Of a stretch of 64,000 nt of DNA, positions 43,473-52,695 are shown piece by piece (the first letter of the stretch is position 1; each line of letters begins with the position of its first letter). The stretch lies in the NCBI GenBank assembly GCA_002439165.1, contig DJTE01000010.1, positions 42,232 through 106,231 on the forward strand, read 5' to 3'. Origin of the DNA: Chryseobacterium indologenes (GTDB lineage Bacteria; Bacteroidota; Bacteroidia; Flavobacteriales; Weeksellaceae). The position numbers and the translations under genes were made by a program. The notes under the pieces were generated by a model. It was not told where the DNA came from and made no database searches. It worked only from the letters and a program-made list of their open reading frames with translations.

Positions 43473-43934
43473 TTAAAATGAAGTTTTAATTTCAGTATCT
43501 TCTTTGGCTTTCTTGAAATAGTCAGCCAGTTCCTGGCGCTGTCTGTCTGTTAGTTTTGCATCCTGATGGCCTATATAATAGGATTCCAGAGGCATTTCCT
43601 TTTTTTCAACCATTTCTATACATTCTTCCAGTTTATGCAGCTGCTGTTTGGGCTCGTATACTGCAAAGGTAGAAAAATTAAGATGCTTTCTGCCTTCATC
43701 TATATGATTTTTAACAAACCATGATGCAGGTGAAATATTGGAGTACCACGGATACTTCGTTTCATTGGAGTGGCAGTCGTAACAGGAGCTTCTGATGATC
43801 TTTGCCGTAGTTTCCGGTGTTTTTTTGATCTTCAGAAAATCCATGCCCGGCGTAGGAGGCGGATTGGTTTTGTCAATCGGGAAAAACTGAATCATGATAA
43901 AGGCAACGAGTAAGATAACAAGTATTTTTTTCAT
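43473..43934 (-). CDS. Haem-binding domain protein (PF14376 type)
   Basis: A 153-residue c-type cytochrome-like protein. The start at 43934 (MKKILVILLVAFIMIQFFPI) gives a signal anchor; a further upstream start would break it. The single CYDCH motif at 51-55 (RSSCYDCHSNETKYPWYS) binds one haem c, and ISPASWFVKNHIDEGRKHLN is the family's second motif. A C-terminal helix pair follows, ending with KKEMPLESYYIGHQDAKLT. Location is periplasmic, attached to the inner membrane. Probably an electron carrier; the partner is unknown. It leads the DCC gene, and katG is divergent beyond 340 bp. Confidence 0.9.
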   Translation of the reverse strand: MKKILVILLVAFIMIQFFPIDKTNPPPTPGMDFLKIKKTPETTAKIIRSSCYDCHSNETKYPWYSNISPASWFVKNHIDEGRKHLNFSTFAVYEPKQQLHKLEECIEMVEKKEMPLESYYIGHQDAKLTDRQRQELADYFKKAKEDTEIKTSF

Positions 43935-44185
43935 ACCAATTTTATGCTTGTTTCCTATAAAAATAATCAAATTTTATCAAACTACCTTTATTTTTAATTT
44001 AAATAGGAAAAATTCATTTGAATCATTCTAAATATGATAATTCCTTATTGCTTTTTGTACAGATGTTTTTAAAAATTAACTAACTTAATTGCATGATTGT
44101 ATCTTTTGCCGGAAGTGCTGTTGAAGAATCAGTAATTTCCGGATTGTTATAGTTTTTAACTATCATTTAAATTAAAATTAATAGA

Positions 44186-44216
44186 TTGTGTTTATTGAGT
44201 AGGCTTTGTAAGTTTG
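44186..44216 (+). promoter_or_regulatory. katG promoter
   Basis: TTG at 44186-44188, 20 bp before TAAGTTTG at 44209-44216, matching TTG-N17-23-TAnnTTTG. The predicted leader is about 52 nt. The region 43935-44185 shows no gene and no obvious OxyR-type site that I can identify. Confidence 0.65.
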
Positions 44217-44274
44217 TCATATTCTTACAACAGAGAAATTAAACGGTATTAATCAACATAAAATTTAAACGACA

Positions 44275-46551
44275 ATGGAAAAAGATTTGAATGACATCAG
44301 TAAATGCCCGTTCCATAACGGAACAATGAAACAGAGTGTAGCCGGTGGCGGAACCCAGAATAAAGACTGGTGGCCCAATCAGCTGAGAGTGGATCTTCTT
44401 CGCCAGCATTCCTCTCTGTCTGATCCCATGGAAAACGGTTTTGATTATGCAGCAGCATTTAATAACCTTGATCTGGAAGCCGTGAAAAAAGATCTTCATG
44501 CTTTAATGACCGATTCCCAGGACTGGTGGCCGGCAGATTTCGGACATTACGGTCCTTTATTCATCCGTATGGCCTGGCACAGTGCCGGAACGTACAGAGT
44601 GGGTGACGGAAGAGGTGGAGCCGGCTCCGGACAGCAGCGTTTTGCCCCGCTGAACAGCTGGCCTGATAATGTAAGCCTGGATAAAGCCAGAAGACTTCTA
44701 TGGCCGGTTAAACAGAAATATGGAAGGAATATTTCATGGGCGGATCTTCTGATCCTTACCGGAAATGTAGCCCTGGAATCTATGGGCTTTAAAACATTCG
44801 GATTTGCAGGTGGCCGTGAAGATGTATGGGAGCCGGATGCTGATGTGTACTGGGGATCGGAAAAAACATGGCTGGGAGGTGATCTCCGTTATGCCCACGG
44901 TTCTGAAGGCGTTGCAGAACGTCACGGCGTTCTTCCTACCGATGATAATGCAGATGGTGATATCCATTCCCGTAATCTTGAAAATCCTCTGGCTGCCGTA
45001 CAGATGGGGCTTATCTATGTAAACCCTGAAGGTCCGGACGGAAATCCCGATCCGATTGCAGCTGCTAAAGATATCCGCGACACCTTCGGACGTATGGCTA
45101 TGAATGATGAAGAAACCGTTGCTTTGATTGCAGGCGGGCACACCTTTGGGAAAACACATGGTGCGGGTCCGGCAGATCACGTAGGAAAAGAACCGGAAGC
45201 TGCGGGAATTGAACTTCAGGGATTGGGATGGAGCAGTTCCTATAAATCAGGAAGCGGAGCAGATGCCATTTCCAGCGGCCTGGAAGTAACCTGGACTGAG
45301 ACTCCAACCGAATGGAGCAATTATTTCTTTAAAAATCTGTTCGAAAATGAATGGGAATTAACGAAAAGCCCGGCCGGAGCCCATCAGTGGGTAGCTAAAA
45401 ACGGTGCTGAAATTATTCCTGATGCATTTGATCCCTCTAAAAAACACAGACCAACTATGCTCACAACGGATTTGTCATTGAGACTTGATCCCGTTTACGA
45501 AAAAATTTCAAGGCATTTCTATGAAAACCCCGATGCCTTCGCAGACGCTTTTGCAAGAGCATGGTTTAAACTTACCCATAGAGATATGGGGCCAAAGTCC
45601 AGATATCTGGGACCGGATGTACCTGCTGAAGAACTGATCTGGCAGGATCCTCTACCGGAAGTAGACCATGAACTGGTAAATGAATCAGATGTTGAAGCAT
45701 TAAAAGAAAAGGTTTTAAATTCCGGTCTTAATATTTCCGAGCTGGTATCCACGGCCTGGGCTTCCGCTTCTACTTTCAGAGGAAGTGATAAACGGGGCGG
45801 GGCTAATGGAGCCAGAATCAGGCTGGCGCCACAAAAATACTGGGCAGCCAATAATCCTTCCCAATTACAGAATGTTCTGAACGGGCTGGAAAAAATTCAG
45901 AAAGAATTCAATGATGCTCAAACCGGAGGAAAAAAGATATCAATAGCAGACCTCATTGTTTTGGCAGGAAGCGCGGCAGTAGAAAAAGCAGTGAAAGATG
46001 CCGGGTATAATTTTAAAGTGCCTTTTGCACCGGGAAGAACGGATGCGTCACAGGAACAGACCGATGTAGAATCTATGGGCTACCTGGAACCGGCTGCAGA
46101 CGGCTTCCGTAACTATCTGAAAAGAAAATTCTCAGTACCTACCGAATCTTTATTAATAGACAAAGCACAGCTCCTGACCCTTACAGCTCCTGAACTTACC
46201 GTACTGATCGGAGGAATGCGTGCATTAGATACCAACTTTGACGGCTCAAAACATGGGATTTTCACAGACAGACCAGGTGTAATGACCAACGATTTCTTTG
46301 TTAATCTGCTGGATATGAGAACGCAGTGGAAGTCTGTTTCCGCAGATAATGAACTTTATGAAGGAAGCGACCGTTCTACCGGTCAGAAAAAATGGACAGC
46401 TACCCGCGCCGATTTGGTTTTCGGTTCCAATTCCGAATTGAGAGCTGTTGCCGAAGTATATGGAAGTGCAGATGCTCAGGAAAAATTTGTAAAAGATTTC
46501 ATCGCTGCATGGACAAAAATAATGAATCTGGACAGATTTGATCTGAAATAA
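44275..46551 (+). CDS. katG: Catalase-peroxidase
   Basis: A 758-residue bifunctional haem b enzyme removing hydrogen peroxide. The duplicated peroxidase domains lie at about 40-425 and 440-750. Active-site residues are visible: Arg98, Trp101 and His102 in IRMAWHSAGTYR, the covalent-adduct trio Trp101-Tyr248 (GLIYVNPEGP)-Met274 (FGRMAMNDEE), and the proximal haem ligand His289 (AGGHTFGK). There is no signal peptide, so it is cytoplasmic. It has its own promoter and a likely terminator, indicating a monocistronic stress gene. Confidence 0.97.
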   Translation: MEKDLNDISKCPFHNGTMKQSVAGGGTQNKDWWPNQLRVDLLRQHSSLSDPMENGFDYAAAFNNLDLEAVKKDLHALMTDSQDWWPADFGHYGPLFIRMAWHSAGTYRVGDGRGGAGSGQQRFAPLNSWPDNVSLDKARRLLWPVKQKYGRNISWADLLILTGNVALESMGFKTFGFAGGREDVWEPDADVYWGSEKTWLGGDLRYAHGSEGVAERHGVLPTDDNADGDIHSRNLENPLAAVQMGLIYVNPEGPDGNPDPIAAAKDIRDTFGRMAMNDEETVALIAGGHTFGKTHGAGPADHVGKEPEAAGIELQGLGWSSSYKSGSGADAISSGLEVTWTETPTEWSNYFFKNLFENEWELTKSPAGAHQWVAKNGAEIIPDAFDPSKKHRPTMLTTDLSLRLDPVYEKISRHFYENPDAFADAFARAWFKLTHRDMGPKSRYLGPDVPAEELIWQDPLPEVDHELVNESDVEALKEKVLNSGLNISELVSTAWASASTFRGSDKRGGANGARIRLAPQKYWAANNPSQLQNVLNGLEKIQKEFNDAQTGGKKISIADLIVLAGSAAVEKAVKDAGYNFKVPFAPGRTDASQEQTDVESMGYLEPAADGFRNYLKRKFSVPTESLLIDKAQLLTLTAPELTVLIGGMRALDTNFDGSKHGIFTDRPGVMTNDFFVNLLDMRTQWKSVSADNELYEGSDRSTGQKKWTATRADLVFGSNSELRAVAEVYGSADAQEKFVKDFIAAWTKIMNLDRFDLK

Positions 46552-46579
46552 AGATCTCTGATAGAGATGATGTTATATG

Positions 46580-46610
46580 TACCCCTGACCAAATTGGTTA
46601 GGGGTATTTA
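46580..46610 (+). terminator. Weak terminator after katG
   Basis: Stem TACCCCTGACC (46580-46590) with GGTTAGGGGTA (46596-46606), one G-U pair, loop AAATT; the T tract is broken (TTTAT). Confidence 0.6.
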
Positions 46611-46646
46611 TGTTAAAATATCAATATGAAATGACGCTATCCTGCT

Positions 46647-46883
46647 GCGCAGCGGGGCTGAGAAGTGATTTGACCCCCGCTACGCAAAGTCTCCTGACTT
46701 TGCGTCAATGTATCAGTCCTCATGATTATTATATTTCCAAAATTCATTAGTCTTATTTTAAAATTGTGTTTGTTAAAAGCCGGCACGAGCGGGATGCCCG
46801 CGCCAGCGTGAGATTTTTATTGTTCTGTTTATCCTTGCTCAAAGTCGGGAGACTTTGCGCAGCGGGGCGATAAGTGATTTGAC
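46647..46883. repeat. REP-like direct repeats and hairpins
   Basis: The gap from katG to tRNA-Gln has no gene. Two near-identical units, 46647-46674 and 46857-46883, share GCGCAGCGGGGC and AAGTGATTTGAC. Between them lie a perfect hairpin (ACGCAAAGTC, 46682-46691, with GACTTTGCGT, 46696-46705), and a second one (CAAAGTC, 46840-46846, with GACTTTG, 46851-46857), plus a GC-rich patch (GAGCGGGATGCCCGCGCC). This is locally much more GC-rich than the genome. Confidence 0.6.
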
Positions 46884-46903
46884 GCAGCGGTATTTAAAGA
46901 TAA

Positions 46904-46936
46904 TAAAAAAACAGCTCCCGATATCAGAAGCTGTTT
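46904..46936 (-). terminator. Terminator after tRNA-Gln
   Basis: Arms AAACAGCT (46909-46916) and AGCTGTTT (46929-46936); the A-run 46904-46910 gives the U-run in minus-strand RNA. Confidence 0.78.
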
Positions 46937-46949
46937 GATCTTAAACTGT

Positions 46950-47019
46950 AGACTCACAGGGATTCGAACCCCAGATGACTGAACCAAAATCAGTAGTGTT
47001 ACCGCTACACCATGAGTCT
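46950..47019 (-). tRNA. tRNA-Gln (anticodon TTG)
   Basis: A 70-nt cloverleaf on the minus strand: 7-bp acceptor AGACTCA / TGAGTCT, D-stem GTGT / ACAC, anticodon stem ACTGA / TCAGT around loop TTTTGGT (anticodon TTG, reads CAA), variable loop CATC, T-arm TGGGG-TTCGAAT-CCCTG. No CCA is encoded. Isolated single tRNA with its own terminator. Confidence 0.95.
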
Positions 47020-47203
47020 CTGTTTTTAGTGGCGCAAAATTATAAAAATTATTTAATTTAAAAAAATATTTTTTGCAGATTCAGATGTGAAAAAGGGGGT
47101 GTTCTATGTAATGAAATGATTATGAACAGAATAAATAAGATAAAAAAATAACCGGAAATAGCAGACATAAGCCTGATTTTTCATCTGCTAAATAATAAAA
47201 CCT

Positions 47204-47211
47204 TATCTTTG
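47204..47211 (+). promoter_or_regulatory. -7 promoter box of der
   Basis: TATCTTTG, matching TAnnTTTG, 62 bp before the der start. A clear -33 TTG is missing. Confidence 0.5.
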
Positions 47212-47273
47212 CAAAAAATTGGGCTCCAAAAGTTGGAGAAACCCATTAATAATTTAATTTATTAAACATTTTT

Positions 47274-48584
47274 ATGTCGAATATTGTCGCAATCGTTGGA
47301 CGTCCCAACGTAGGAAAATCCACGCTTTTTAACCGTTTACTTGAAAGAAGAGAGGCCATCGTAGATTCTACGGCTGGTGTTACCAGAGACCGTCATTACG
47401 GAAAGTCCGACTGGAACGGGGTAGATTTTACAGTTATTGATACCGGCGGTTACGATGTAGGAACGGATGATATTTTTGAAGAGGAGATCCGTAAGCAGGT
47501 ACAGCTGGCGGTAGACGAAGCTACTTCTATCATTTTTATGATGAATGTGGATGAAGGGCTTACCGATACAGACCATGAGATCTACCGTCTTTTGAGAAGA
47601 TCAAACAAGCCGATCTATATTGTAATCAACAAAGTGGATTCCGCAAAAGAAGAACTTCCCGCTACCGAGTTTTACCAGTTGGGAATTGATAAATATTACA
47701 CCCTTTCCTCAGCAACGGGTTCCGGAACAGGAGACCTTCTGGATGATATTGTAAGAGATTTCCCGACCACAGATTATAAAGACCCGTTTGAAGGATTACC
47801 TAAGATCACCATCGCAGGACGTCCTAATGTGGGTAAATCTACTTTAACGAATGCCCTTCTGGATGTTGAAAGAAACATTGTAACAGATATTGCCGGAACC
47901 ACAAGAGACAGTATTCAGACTCTTTATAACAAATTTGGTCATGAGTTTGTGCTGGTAGATACTGCCGGAATGAGAAGAAAGTCCAAAGTGAACGAAGATC
48001 TGGAATTTTACTCCGTAATGAGATCAATCCGTTCCATTGAATATTCTGACGTAGTGATCATCATGGTAGATGCTACTCAGGGATGGGAGTCTCAGGATAT
48101 GAATATCTTTGGTCTCGCGCAGAAAAACAGAAAAGGAATTGTGATCCTGGTCAATAAATGGGATCTTATCGAGGACAAACAGACCAATACGATGCGTGAT
48201 TTCGAGAAAGTGATCAAAGACAAAATAGGTCAGTTCCATGATGTTCCGATCCTGTTTGTGTCGGCACTGACGAAACAGAGAATTCTGAAAGCTGTGGAAG
48301 TGGCTATGGAAGTATACGAAGACCGTAAGAAAAAGATCAAAACTTCAAAACTGAACGAAGTAATGCTTCCTATTTTCGAGCAGACTCCGCCGCCTGCCAA
48401 CAAAGGAAAATATATCAAAATCAAGTACTGTGTACAGCTGCCGACCCCGTCACCACAGTTTGTATTCTTCTGCAACCTGCCACAGTATGTAAAAGAACCG
48501 TACAAAAGATTTACTGAAAATCAGCTGAGAAAAGAATTCGGATTTACCGGAGTTCCGATCGAAGTGTATTTCAGACAGAAATAA
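47274..48584 (+). CDS. der: Ribosome biogenesis GTPase Der
   Basis: A 436-residue double GTPase needed for 50S assembly. G domain 1 (about 1-165) has GRPNVGKSTLFNRL, DTGGY and NKVD; G domain 2 (about 175-350) has GRPNVGKSTLTNAL, DTAGMRRKSKVNEDLE and NKWDL. A KH-like C-terminal domain (about 355-436) ends with TGVPIEVYFRQK. Size and order are standard. It follows tRNA-Gln on the opposite strand and has its own promoter and terminator. Confidence 0.97.
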   Translation: MSNIVAIVGRPNVGKSTLFNRLLERREAIVDSTAGVTRDRHYGKSDWNGVDFTVIDTGGYDVGTDDIFEEEIRKQVQLAVDEATSIIFMMNVDEGLTDTDHEIYRLLRRSNKPIYIVINKVDSAKEELPATEFYQLGIDKYYTLSSATGSGTGDLLDDIVRDFPTTDYKDPFEGLPKITIAGRPNVGKSTLTNALLDVERNIVTDIAGTTRDSIQTLYNKFGHEFVLVDTAGMRRKSKVNEDLEFYSVMRSIRSIEYSDVVIIMVDATQGWESQDMNIFGLAQKNRKGIVILVNKWDLIEDKQTNTMRDFEKVIKDKIGQFHDVPILFVSALTKQRILKAVEVAMEVYEDRKKKIKTSKLNEVMLPIFEQTPPPANKGKYIKIKYCVQLPTPSPQFVFFCNLPQYVKEPYKRFTENQLRKEFGFTGVPIEVYFRQK

Positions 48585-48618
48585 ATAGATGCCGGTAAAA
48601 ACCGGACTGTAAATAACA

Positions 48619-48660
48619 AAAATACCGGAGAGGATTCATTTCTTTCCGGTATTTTACTTT
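48619..48660 (+). terminator. Terminator after der
   Basis: Stem AAAATACCGG (48619-48628) with CCGGTATTTT (48646-48655), 17-nt loop with some inner pairing, then TACTTT. Confidence 0.72.
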
Positions 48661-48829
48661 ACTGAATAAGCTTAACTCAGAATTGGATTTCCTGATTGGG
48701 ATAAATATTTCATTCTTTACAAAATAAGGACATATTTTTCCTGAAAAAAACTTTTCATTATCAACAGGATTTACGGCAGCCAAATGGGTGGGATTGGGTA
48801 AATATACTCCGTTTCTTGTTTTTTAGTTG

Positions 48830-48837
48830 TAATTTTG
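48830..48837 (+). promoter_or_regulatory. -7 promoter box of upp
   Basis: TAATTTTG, matching TAnnTTTG, 45 bp before the upp start; the -33 partner is not clear. Confidence 0.5.
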
Positions 48838-48882
48838 CAGGAACTAACGAAGATTAACTGTAATAAAAAAATTAAAATATTC

Positions 48883-49533
48883 ATGCTTCATATTTTATCG
48901 CAAAATTTTTCCCTTGTTAATGAATGGATCAATGAACTAAGAAATGTTGAGGTGCAGCATGACCGTATGAGATTCCGCAGAAATATGGAACGCATCGGTG
49001 AAATTGCAGCCTTTGAAATCAGTAAAGAACTGGAGCATAGAGAAGTTGAAATTCAGACTCCTTTAGATACGATAAAAACTAAAGAAATTGCAGTTCAGCC
49101 TGTTATCACTACCATTCTGAGGGCCGGAGTACCTCTGTTTGAAGGAATCCTGAACTATCTGGACAAAGCCGACTGTGGTTTTGTGGCTGCATACAGAAAA
49201 CATGATGCCAACGATTATTTCTCCATTAAGCAGGATTACCTTACCTGTCCGAATATTGAAGGAAGACCGCTCATTGTTGCAGATCCGATGCTGGCTACCG
49301 GAGCTTCTCTTATTGAAGCCATCAAAGACCTTCTGACCAACGGAACACCTACCCAGCTGCATATTGTTGTGGCAATTGCTTCCAGACAGGGGGTGGAAAC
49401 CATTGAAAAAGCTTATCCTGACGCAAAGATCTGGGTCGGCGCTATCGACGAAAACCTGACTTCCAAAGGATATATCACACCCGGACTTGGAGATGCAGGA
49501 GACCTGAGCTACGGAGAAAAACTTCAGCGGTAA
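48883..49533 (+). CDS. upp: Uracil phosphoribosyltransferase
   Basis: UPRT makes UMP from uracil and PRPP for pyrimidine salvage. The start at 48883 gives MLHILSQNFSLVNEWINELR; an upstream TTG would add sequence unlike the family. The 216-residue protein has the ILRAGVPLFEGILNYL segment, the PRPP loop DPMLATGASLIEAIKDL, and the uracil-binding C-terminus YITPGLGDAGDLSYGEK. It converges with the hydrolase gene with a gap of only 3 bp and no terminator between. Confidence 0.95.
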   Translation: MLHILSQNFSLVNEWINELRNVEVQHDRMRFRRNMERIGEIAAFEISKELEHREVEIQTPLDTIKTKEIAVQPVITTILRAGVPLFEGILNYLDKADCGFVAAYRKHDANDYFSIKQDYLTCPNIEGRPLIVADPMLATGASLIEAIKDLLTNGTPTQLHIVVAIASRQGVETIEKAYPDAKIWVGAIDENLTSKGYITPGLGDAGDLSYGEKLQR

Positions 49534-49536
49534 ACT

Positions 49537-50226
49537 TCAGGAAAGATTCCAGAAATCTTTCATCAGACCCAACAGTAAATTTGGCCGTACTTTGTCCATA
49601 GGATGCCGGGTATCCGGAAGTATGGCCAGTTTTGCATCCGGAATATGGCGGAATGCGTTCACACTTTCTTCAATGCTGACCATCTGATCCTTGTCCCCCG
49701 TCATAATCTGTACCGGAATATTAATCGAAGAAAGACTTTCCCCATTCAGCGGTGGATTCTGTCCAAGAGAAACCATCATACCGGCAATGGAAGGAAGCAA
49801 CTGTTTCCATGCCGTACCATGCAGATTTTCCAGTTGTTCCGCATATCTGGGTATTTTTGAAAGAATAGCTTCAGGATCAAGCATTTTACTTTCCTGTAAG
49901 GCCTGTTCGGCAGTCCAGCTGAATTTTGTTCCCAAAGTCATCACAGAACTGATTCTGTCAGGATATTGCTGCGCTGCGCAAAGAGCAACATAGCCACCCA
50001 TACTGTGTCCTAAAATATCAACATGTTCCAGATTTTCACGGGTAAGATAATCCATCAGCTCTTCAGTATATTTTTCCACTGTAATCCCATTCTCAGGGAA
50101 TCCGGTTTTGCCATGCCCCGAAAATAAAAAAGTGTGTACCCTGAAATATTTTGACATTTCCTCCAGATAAGGATCGAACAGATTGGTGTGCCCCAAAGCA
50201 CCATGCAGTAACAGCAGATTTTTCAT
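49537..50226 (-). CDS. Alpha/beta hydrolase
   Basis: A 229-residue cytoplasmic hydrolase. The start at 50226 gives MKNLLLLHGALGHTNLFDPY with the oxyanion motif LLHGALG. The nucleophile elbow GHSMGGYVALCAA carries the Ser, TGDKDQMVS the Asp and DTRHPMDKV the His of the triad. The lid region is short and helical. The substrate cannot be told; small esters or lactones are typical. Fits between upp (convergent) and comF. Confidence 0.9.
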   Translation of the reverse strand: MKNLLLLHGALGHTNLFDPYLEEMSKYFRVHTFLFSGHGKTGFPENGITVEKYTEELMDYLTRENLEHVDILGHSMGGYVALCAAQQYPDRISSVMTLGTKFSWTAEQALQESKMLDPEAILSKIPRYAEQLENLHGTAWKQLLPSIAGMMVSLGQNPPLNGESLSSINIPVQIMTGDKDQMVSIEESVNAFRHIPDAKLAILPDTRHPMDKVRPNLLLGLMKDFWNLS

Positions 50227-50345
50227 GATCATGATTTTGTCCGAAATTAAGGAAAAGAACCGGAAGAACAAAGATGGAGAGGTGAATCGTTTCGTAGAAT
50301 GTAAGAGCCTGAAAAATAGATAGAATAAAAACAGATCTGCCTGAT

Positions 50346-50999
50346 TTACGCATCCACAGCCATCACCAGAACGCTCACTTTATTGTCTCCTGCGTTCAGG
50401 AACTCCCAGGCAATGGATGAAACCGTATTTCCTGTGGTGAAAACATCATCGATCAGGAGAATGTGCTTTCCGGTGATTTTTTCCGTGAGAGAAAAAGCAG
50501 CCGTATTTTCCAGACGGTGTTTTTTATCCTTTAAGGCCTGGGCTTTGGAATAATGATTTCTTCTGACCAGACCGTGAGCGTAAGGAATGTTGTAAAATTC
50601 TGACAGCGCAAGGGTATATAAATGAAGCTGGTTATAGCCTCTTTCTCTGAGCTTTCTGGGATGAAGCGGAACCGGAACCAGAAGATCCGGCTTTTCTCCT
50701 CTGAAATCCAGCCGCTCGGAAGTCCATGAAGCAATAATTTTTCCTGCATTTTCCCTGCTTTTATATTTCAGCTCATGAATGATCTTCCGGCTCAATCCTT
50801 CTTTTTCAAACTGCATCAGGCCATAAGTGTTTTCGGCAGGAAATAAAAGCCTGCATTTTTCTTTAATACTGTTCTCTCCGGAATAATCGGCATGGGTAAA
50901 ATTGATCTGTGAAAAACACAGATCACAAACCAAAAGATCAGCATCAATAATCCTGCTGCAGCTGATACACCGGTTCGGGAAAAATAGGTCTAATATCAT
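50346..50999 (-). CDS. comF: ComF family protein (phosphoribosyltransferase domain)
   Basis: A 217-residue ComF-like protein. The N-terminal double zinc motif (NRCISC and CDLCFSQ) precedes a type I phosphoribosyltransferase domain with the PRPP loop ILLIDDVFTTGNTVSSIAWE. Members are required for uptake of DNA in naturally competent bacteria, but many carriers are not known to be competent. Other motifs are LLVPVPLHPRKLRERGYNQLHLYTLAL. It is separate from the hydrolase by 119 bp. Confidence 0.93.
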   Translation of the reverse strand: MILDLFFPNRCISCSRIIDADLLVCDLCFSQINFTHADYSGENSIKEKCRLLFPAENTYGLMQFEKEGLSRKIIHELKYKSRENAGKIIASWTSERLDFRGEKPDLLVPVPLHPRKLRERGYNQLHLYTLALSEFYNIPYAHGLVRRNHYSKAQALKDKKHRLENTAAFSLTEKITGKHILLIDDVFTTGNTVSSIAWEFLNAGDNKVSVLVMAVDA

Positions 51000-51095
51000 C
51001 TGTGCTTATTTCGAAATTAAAGATAAAAGTTAAAGATTAGTTGTAATATCTGCAACCTTTTGTTTGAAATAAGTTACTTTTATTAAAATTTATCG

Positions 51096-52571
51096 CTATT
51101 CAACAGTTTTTCTGATCTTTTCAATTGCATTTTTCATATTCCTGTTGAAATATTCCTTCTCCAGCCGTACAGGGGGAGCCTGTCTTACTTCACAGTCTGC
51201 AATGCTGCAGGATTCGCAGGTAACTCCTACATTGATGGTTTTTAATGACGGAGACTTTATAAAGCCGATTTTTTTTATCGTTTGGGAATTCAGTAAAATC
51301 CCGAGACAGTAACTTCGGTTGCTGCCATCCGAAAACGGATTTTTCTGGGAGGTGGAAATCACCAGATAACTTACACCCTGATCCTTATAATGAGAGATCT
51401 GAGCATCCGTAAGCGTTTCGTTCTCCTTTAAAAGATGCAGGTTTTTAACGGCAATCCATCTCCGGCAGTAATGCTCGTTCATTGCATTGGCATGAGGAGC
51501 CTGCTGATGATTCAGATGAAGTTCTTTTAAAATCTGGATTTTATCAGAATCTTTTTTCTTCACCAGGCAGAGATAAAACAGATCTTTGATTCCCAGTTCC
51601 GAAGACAGAATATTGGTGAGCCTGTAATAAAAGGTCTCCGGTGAATCCGTAAAATCCAGGATCAGTTTTTCAAAATTTCCCGGTATCCATTCATGCTGCA
51701 GAAAGAATTCAGAAGTACGTTCAGTTACCTTCCTTTTGGAAATCAGTAAGGCTCCTGCAAAATAGGAGGCGTAAAAATTGTTGAGAATCTCCTCAAAACT
51801 TCCGAAATCCAGCCAGGAATAAGTGTTGGGCCGGATTTTTAATTCCAGGACATTAAATCCGATCTCTTTAGCCAGAATGAATGTTCGCTGATCTTTTTCC
51901 AGTTTCTGATTCAGCAGAAGCAGTTTTTTCCCCGGAATAAACAGAGAGCGTAGATTTCCCAGTGTTCCGAATGCGTCAAAATCTTCAGAACGGATGCTGT
52001 ATCCGAATTTTTCCGTAAGAATGTTTTCCAGAACAGAAGCCTTGAGATCTTTACCGGTATCAAGTTTGTTTTTCTGTGCAAACTCAGCTGTTTTTTCTTC
52101 AATTTCAGGAAAGTAATTATCATATAATTCCTGGAAAGACCGGAGTACCGCAAAATAAAAACGTTCTTTTCCCAGGTTGTAATTCTGAGAGATTTCAATC
52201 AGGGCATTAATAAAGGCGGTTACCTTTTTAGGGGCATCACTGATGATGCTGATGAGGTTATTTTTATTGATGCCGAAAAGTTCCAGAGGAATCTCTTTAA
52301 AGAAATCCGACTGGAGAATTTCATTAAAAGGAGCCAGGCTTTTGTCCAGCTTCGTAGAAACAAGATCATCAAAAGTACAGTCCAGGGATTCCGAAAGCTG
52401 AATGATCTTGTCATGTTTCGGATATTTTTTACCGTTCTCAATCTCGTTGAGGTAAGATTTAGACAGTCCTGTCTTTACAGCAAGGTCCTGAAGAGACCAG
52501 TTTTTCTTTTGTCTCAGCTGCTTGAGCTTAAGCCCGAAAACAGTTTTGATGTAATCACTTTCTGAATGCAT
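51096..52571 (-). CDS. XRE-family regulator of the short-chain fatty acyl (ScfR/RamB) type
   Basis: A 491-residue cytoplasmic regulator. The HTH at about 8-62 (LKLKQLRQKKNWSLQDLAVK) binds DNA; the middle is an IrrE/DUF955-like domain (about 150-290) and the C-terminus is a DUF2083 domain with the cysteine motif TCESCSIADCEVRQAPP. Such regulators (RamB, PrpR, MccR) sense acyl-CoA or related short-chain metabolites and control glyoxylate or methylcitrate genes. The start at 52571 (MHSESDYIKTVFGLK) is preferred over a TTG two codons upstream; a minus-strand -7 box TATATTTG (52582-52575) then lies so close that a leaderless transcript is possible. It is divergent from aceB across a 124-bp operator region. 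Confidence 0.88.
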   Translation of the reverse strand: MHSESDYIKTVFGLKLKQLRQKKNWSLQDLAVKTGLSKSYLNEIENGKKYPKHDKIIQLSESLDCTFDDLVSTKLDKSLAPFNEILQSDFFKEIPLELFGINKNNLISIISDAPKKVTAFINALIEISQNYNLGKERFYFAVLRSFQELYDNYFPEIEEKTAEFAQKNKLDTGKDLKASVLENILTEKFGYSIRSEDFDAFGTLGNLRSLFIPGKKLLLLNQKLEKDQRTFILAKEIGFNVLELKIRPNTYSWLDFGSFEEILNNFYASYFAGALLISKRKVTERTSEFFLQHEWIPGNFEKLILDFTDSPETFYYRLTNILSSELGIKDLFYLCLVKKKDSDKIQILKELHLNHQQAPHANAMNEHYCRRWIAVKNLHLLKENETLTDAQISHYKDQGVSYLVISTSQKNPFSDGSNRSYCLGILLNSQTIKKIGFIKSPSLKTINVGVTCESCSIADCEVRQAPPVRLEKEYFNRNMKNAIEKIRKTVE

Positions 52572-52591
52572 ATTCAAATATAAATAATGAT

Positions 52592-52667
52592 TGCGGTTAT
52601 TCGCATAATAAATTTTAAAAATAATTAGCGAACGTTCGCTGTTTGTGAAAATTTTTATTTATGTTTG
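52592..52667. promoter_or_regulatory. Divergent ace control region with two operator-like sites
   Basis: Two 14-bp sites share the pattern nGCGnnnnTTCGCn: TGCGGTTATTCGCA (52592-52605) and the perfect palindrome AGCGAACGTTCGCT (52627-52640), centred 35 bp apart. The first lies at the -33 position of the regulator's own -7 box, the second at the -33 position of the aceB -7 box TATGTTTG (52660-52667), so each promoter has one site. This fits autoregulation and control of aceBA by the adjacent XRE protein. Confidence 0.7.
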
Positions 52668-52695
52668 TAAAATCAAAACTCAAAATCAGCATATT

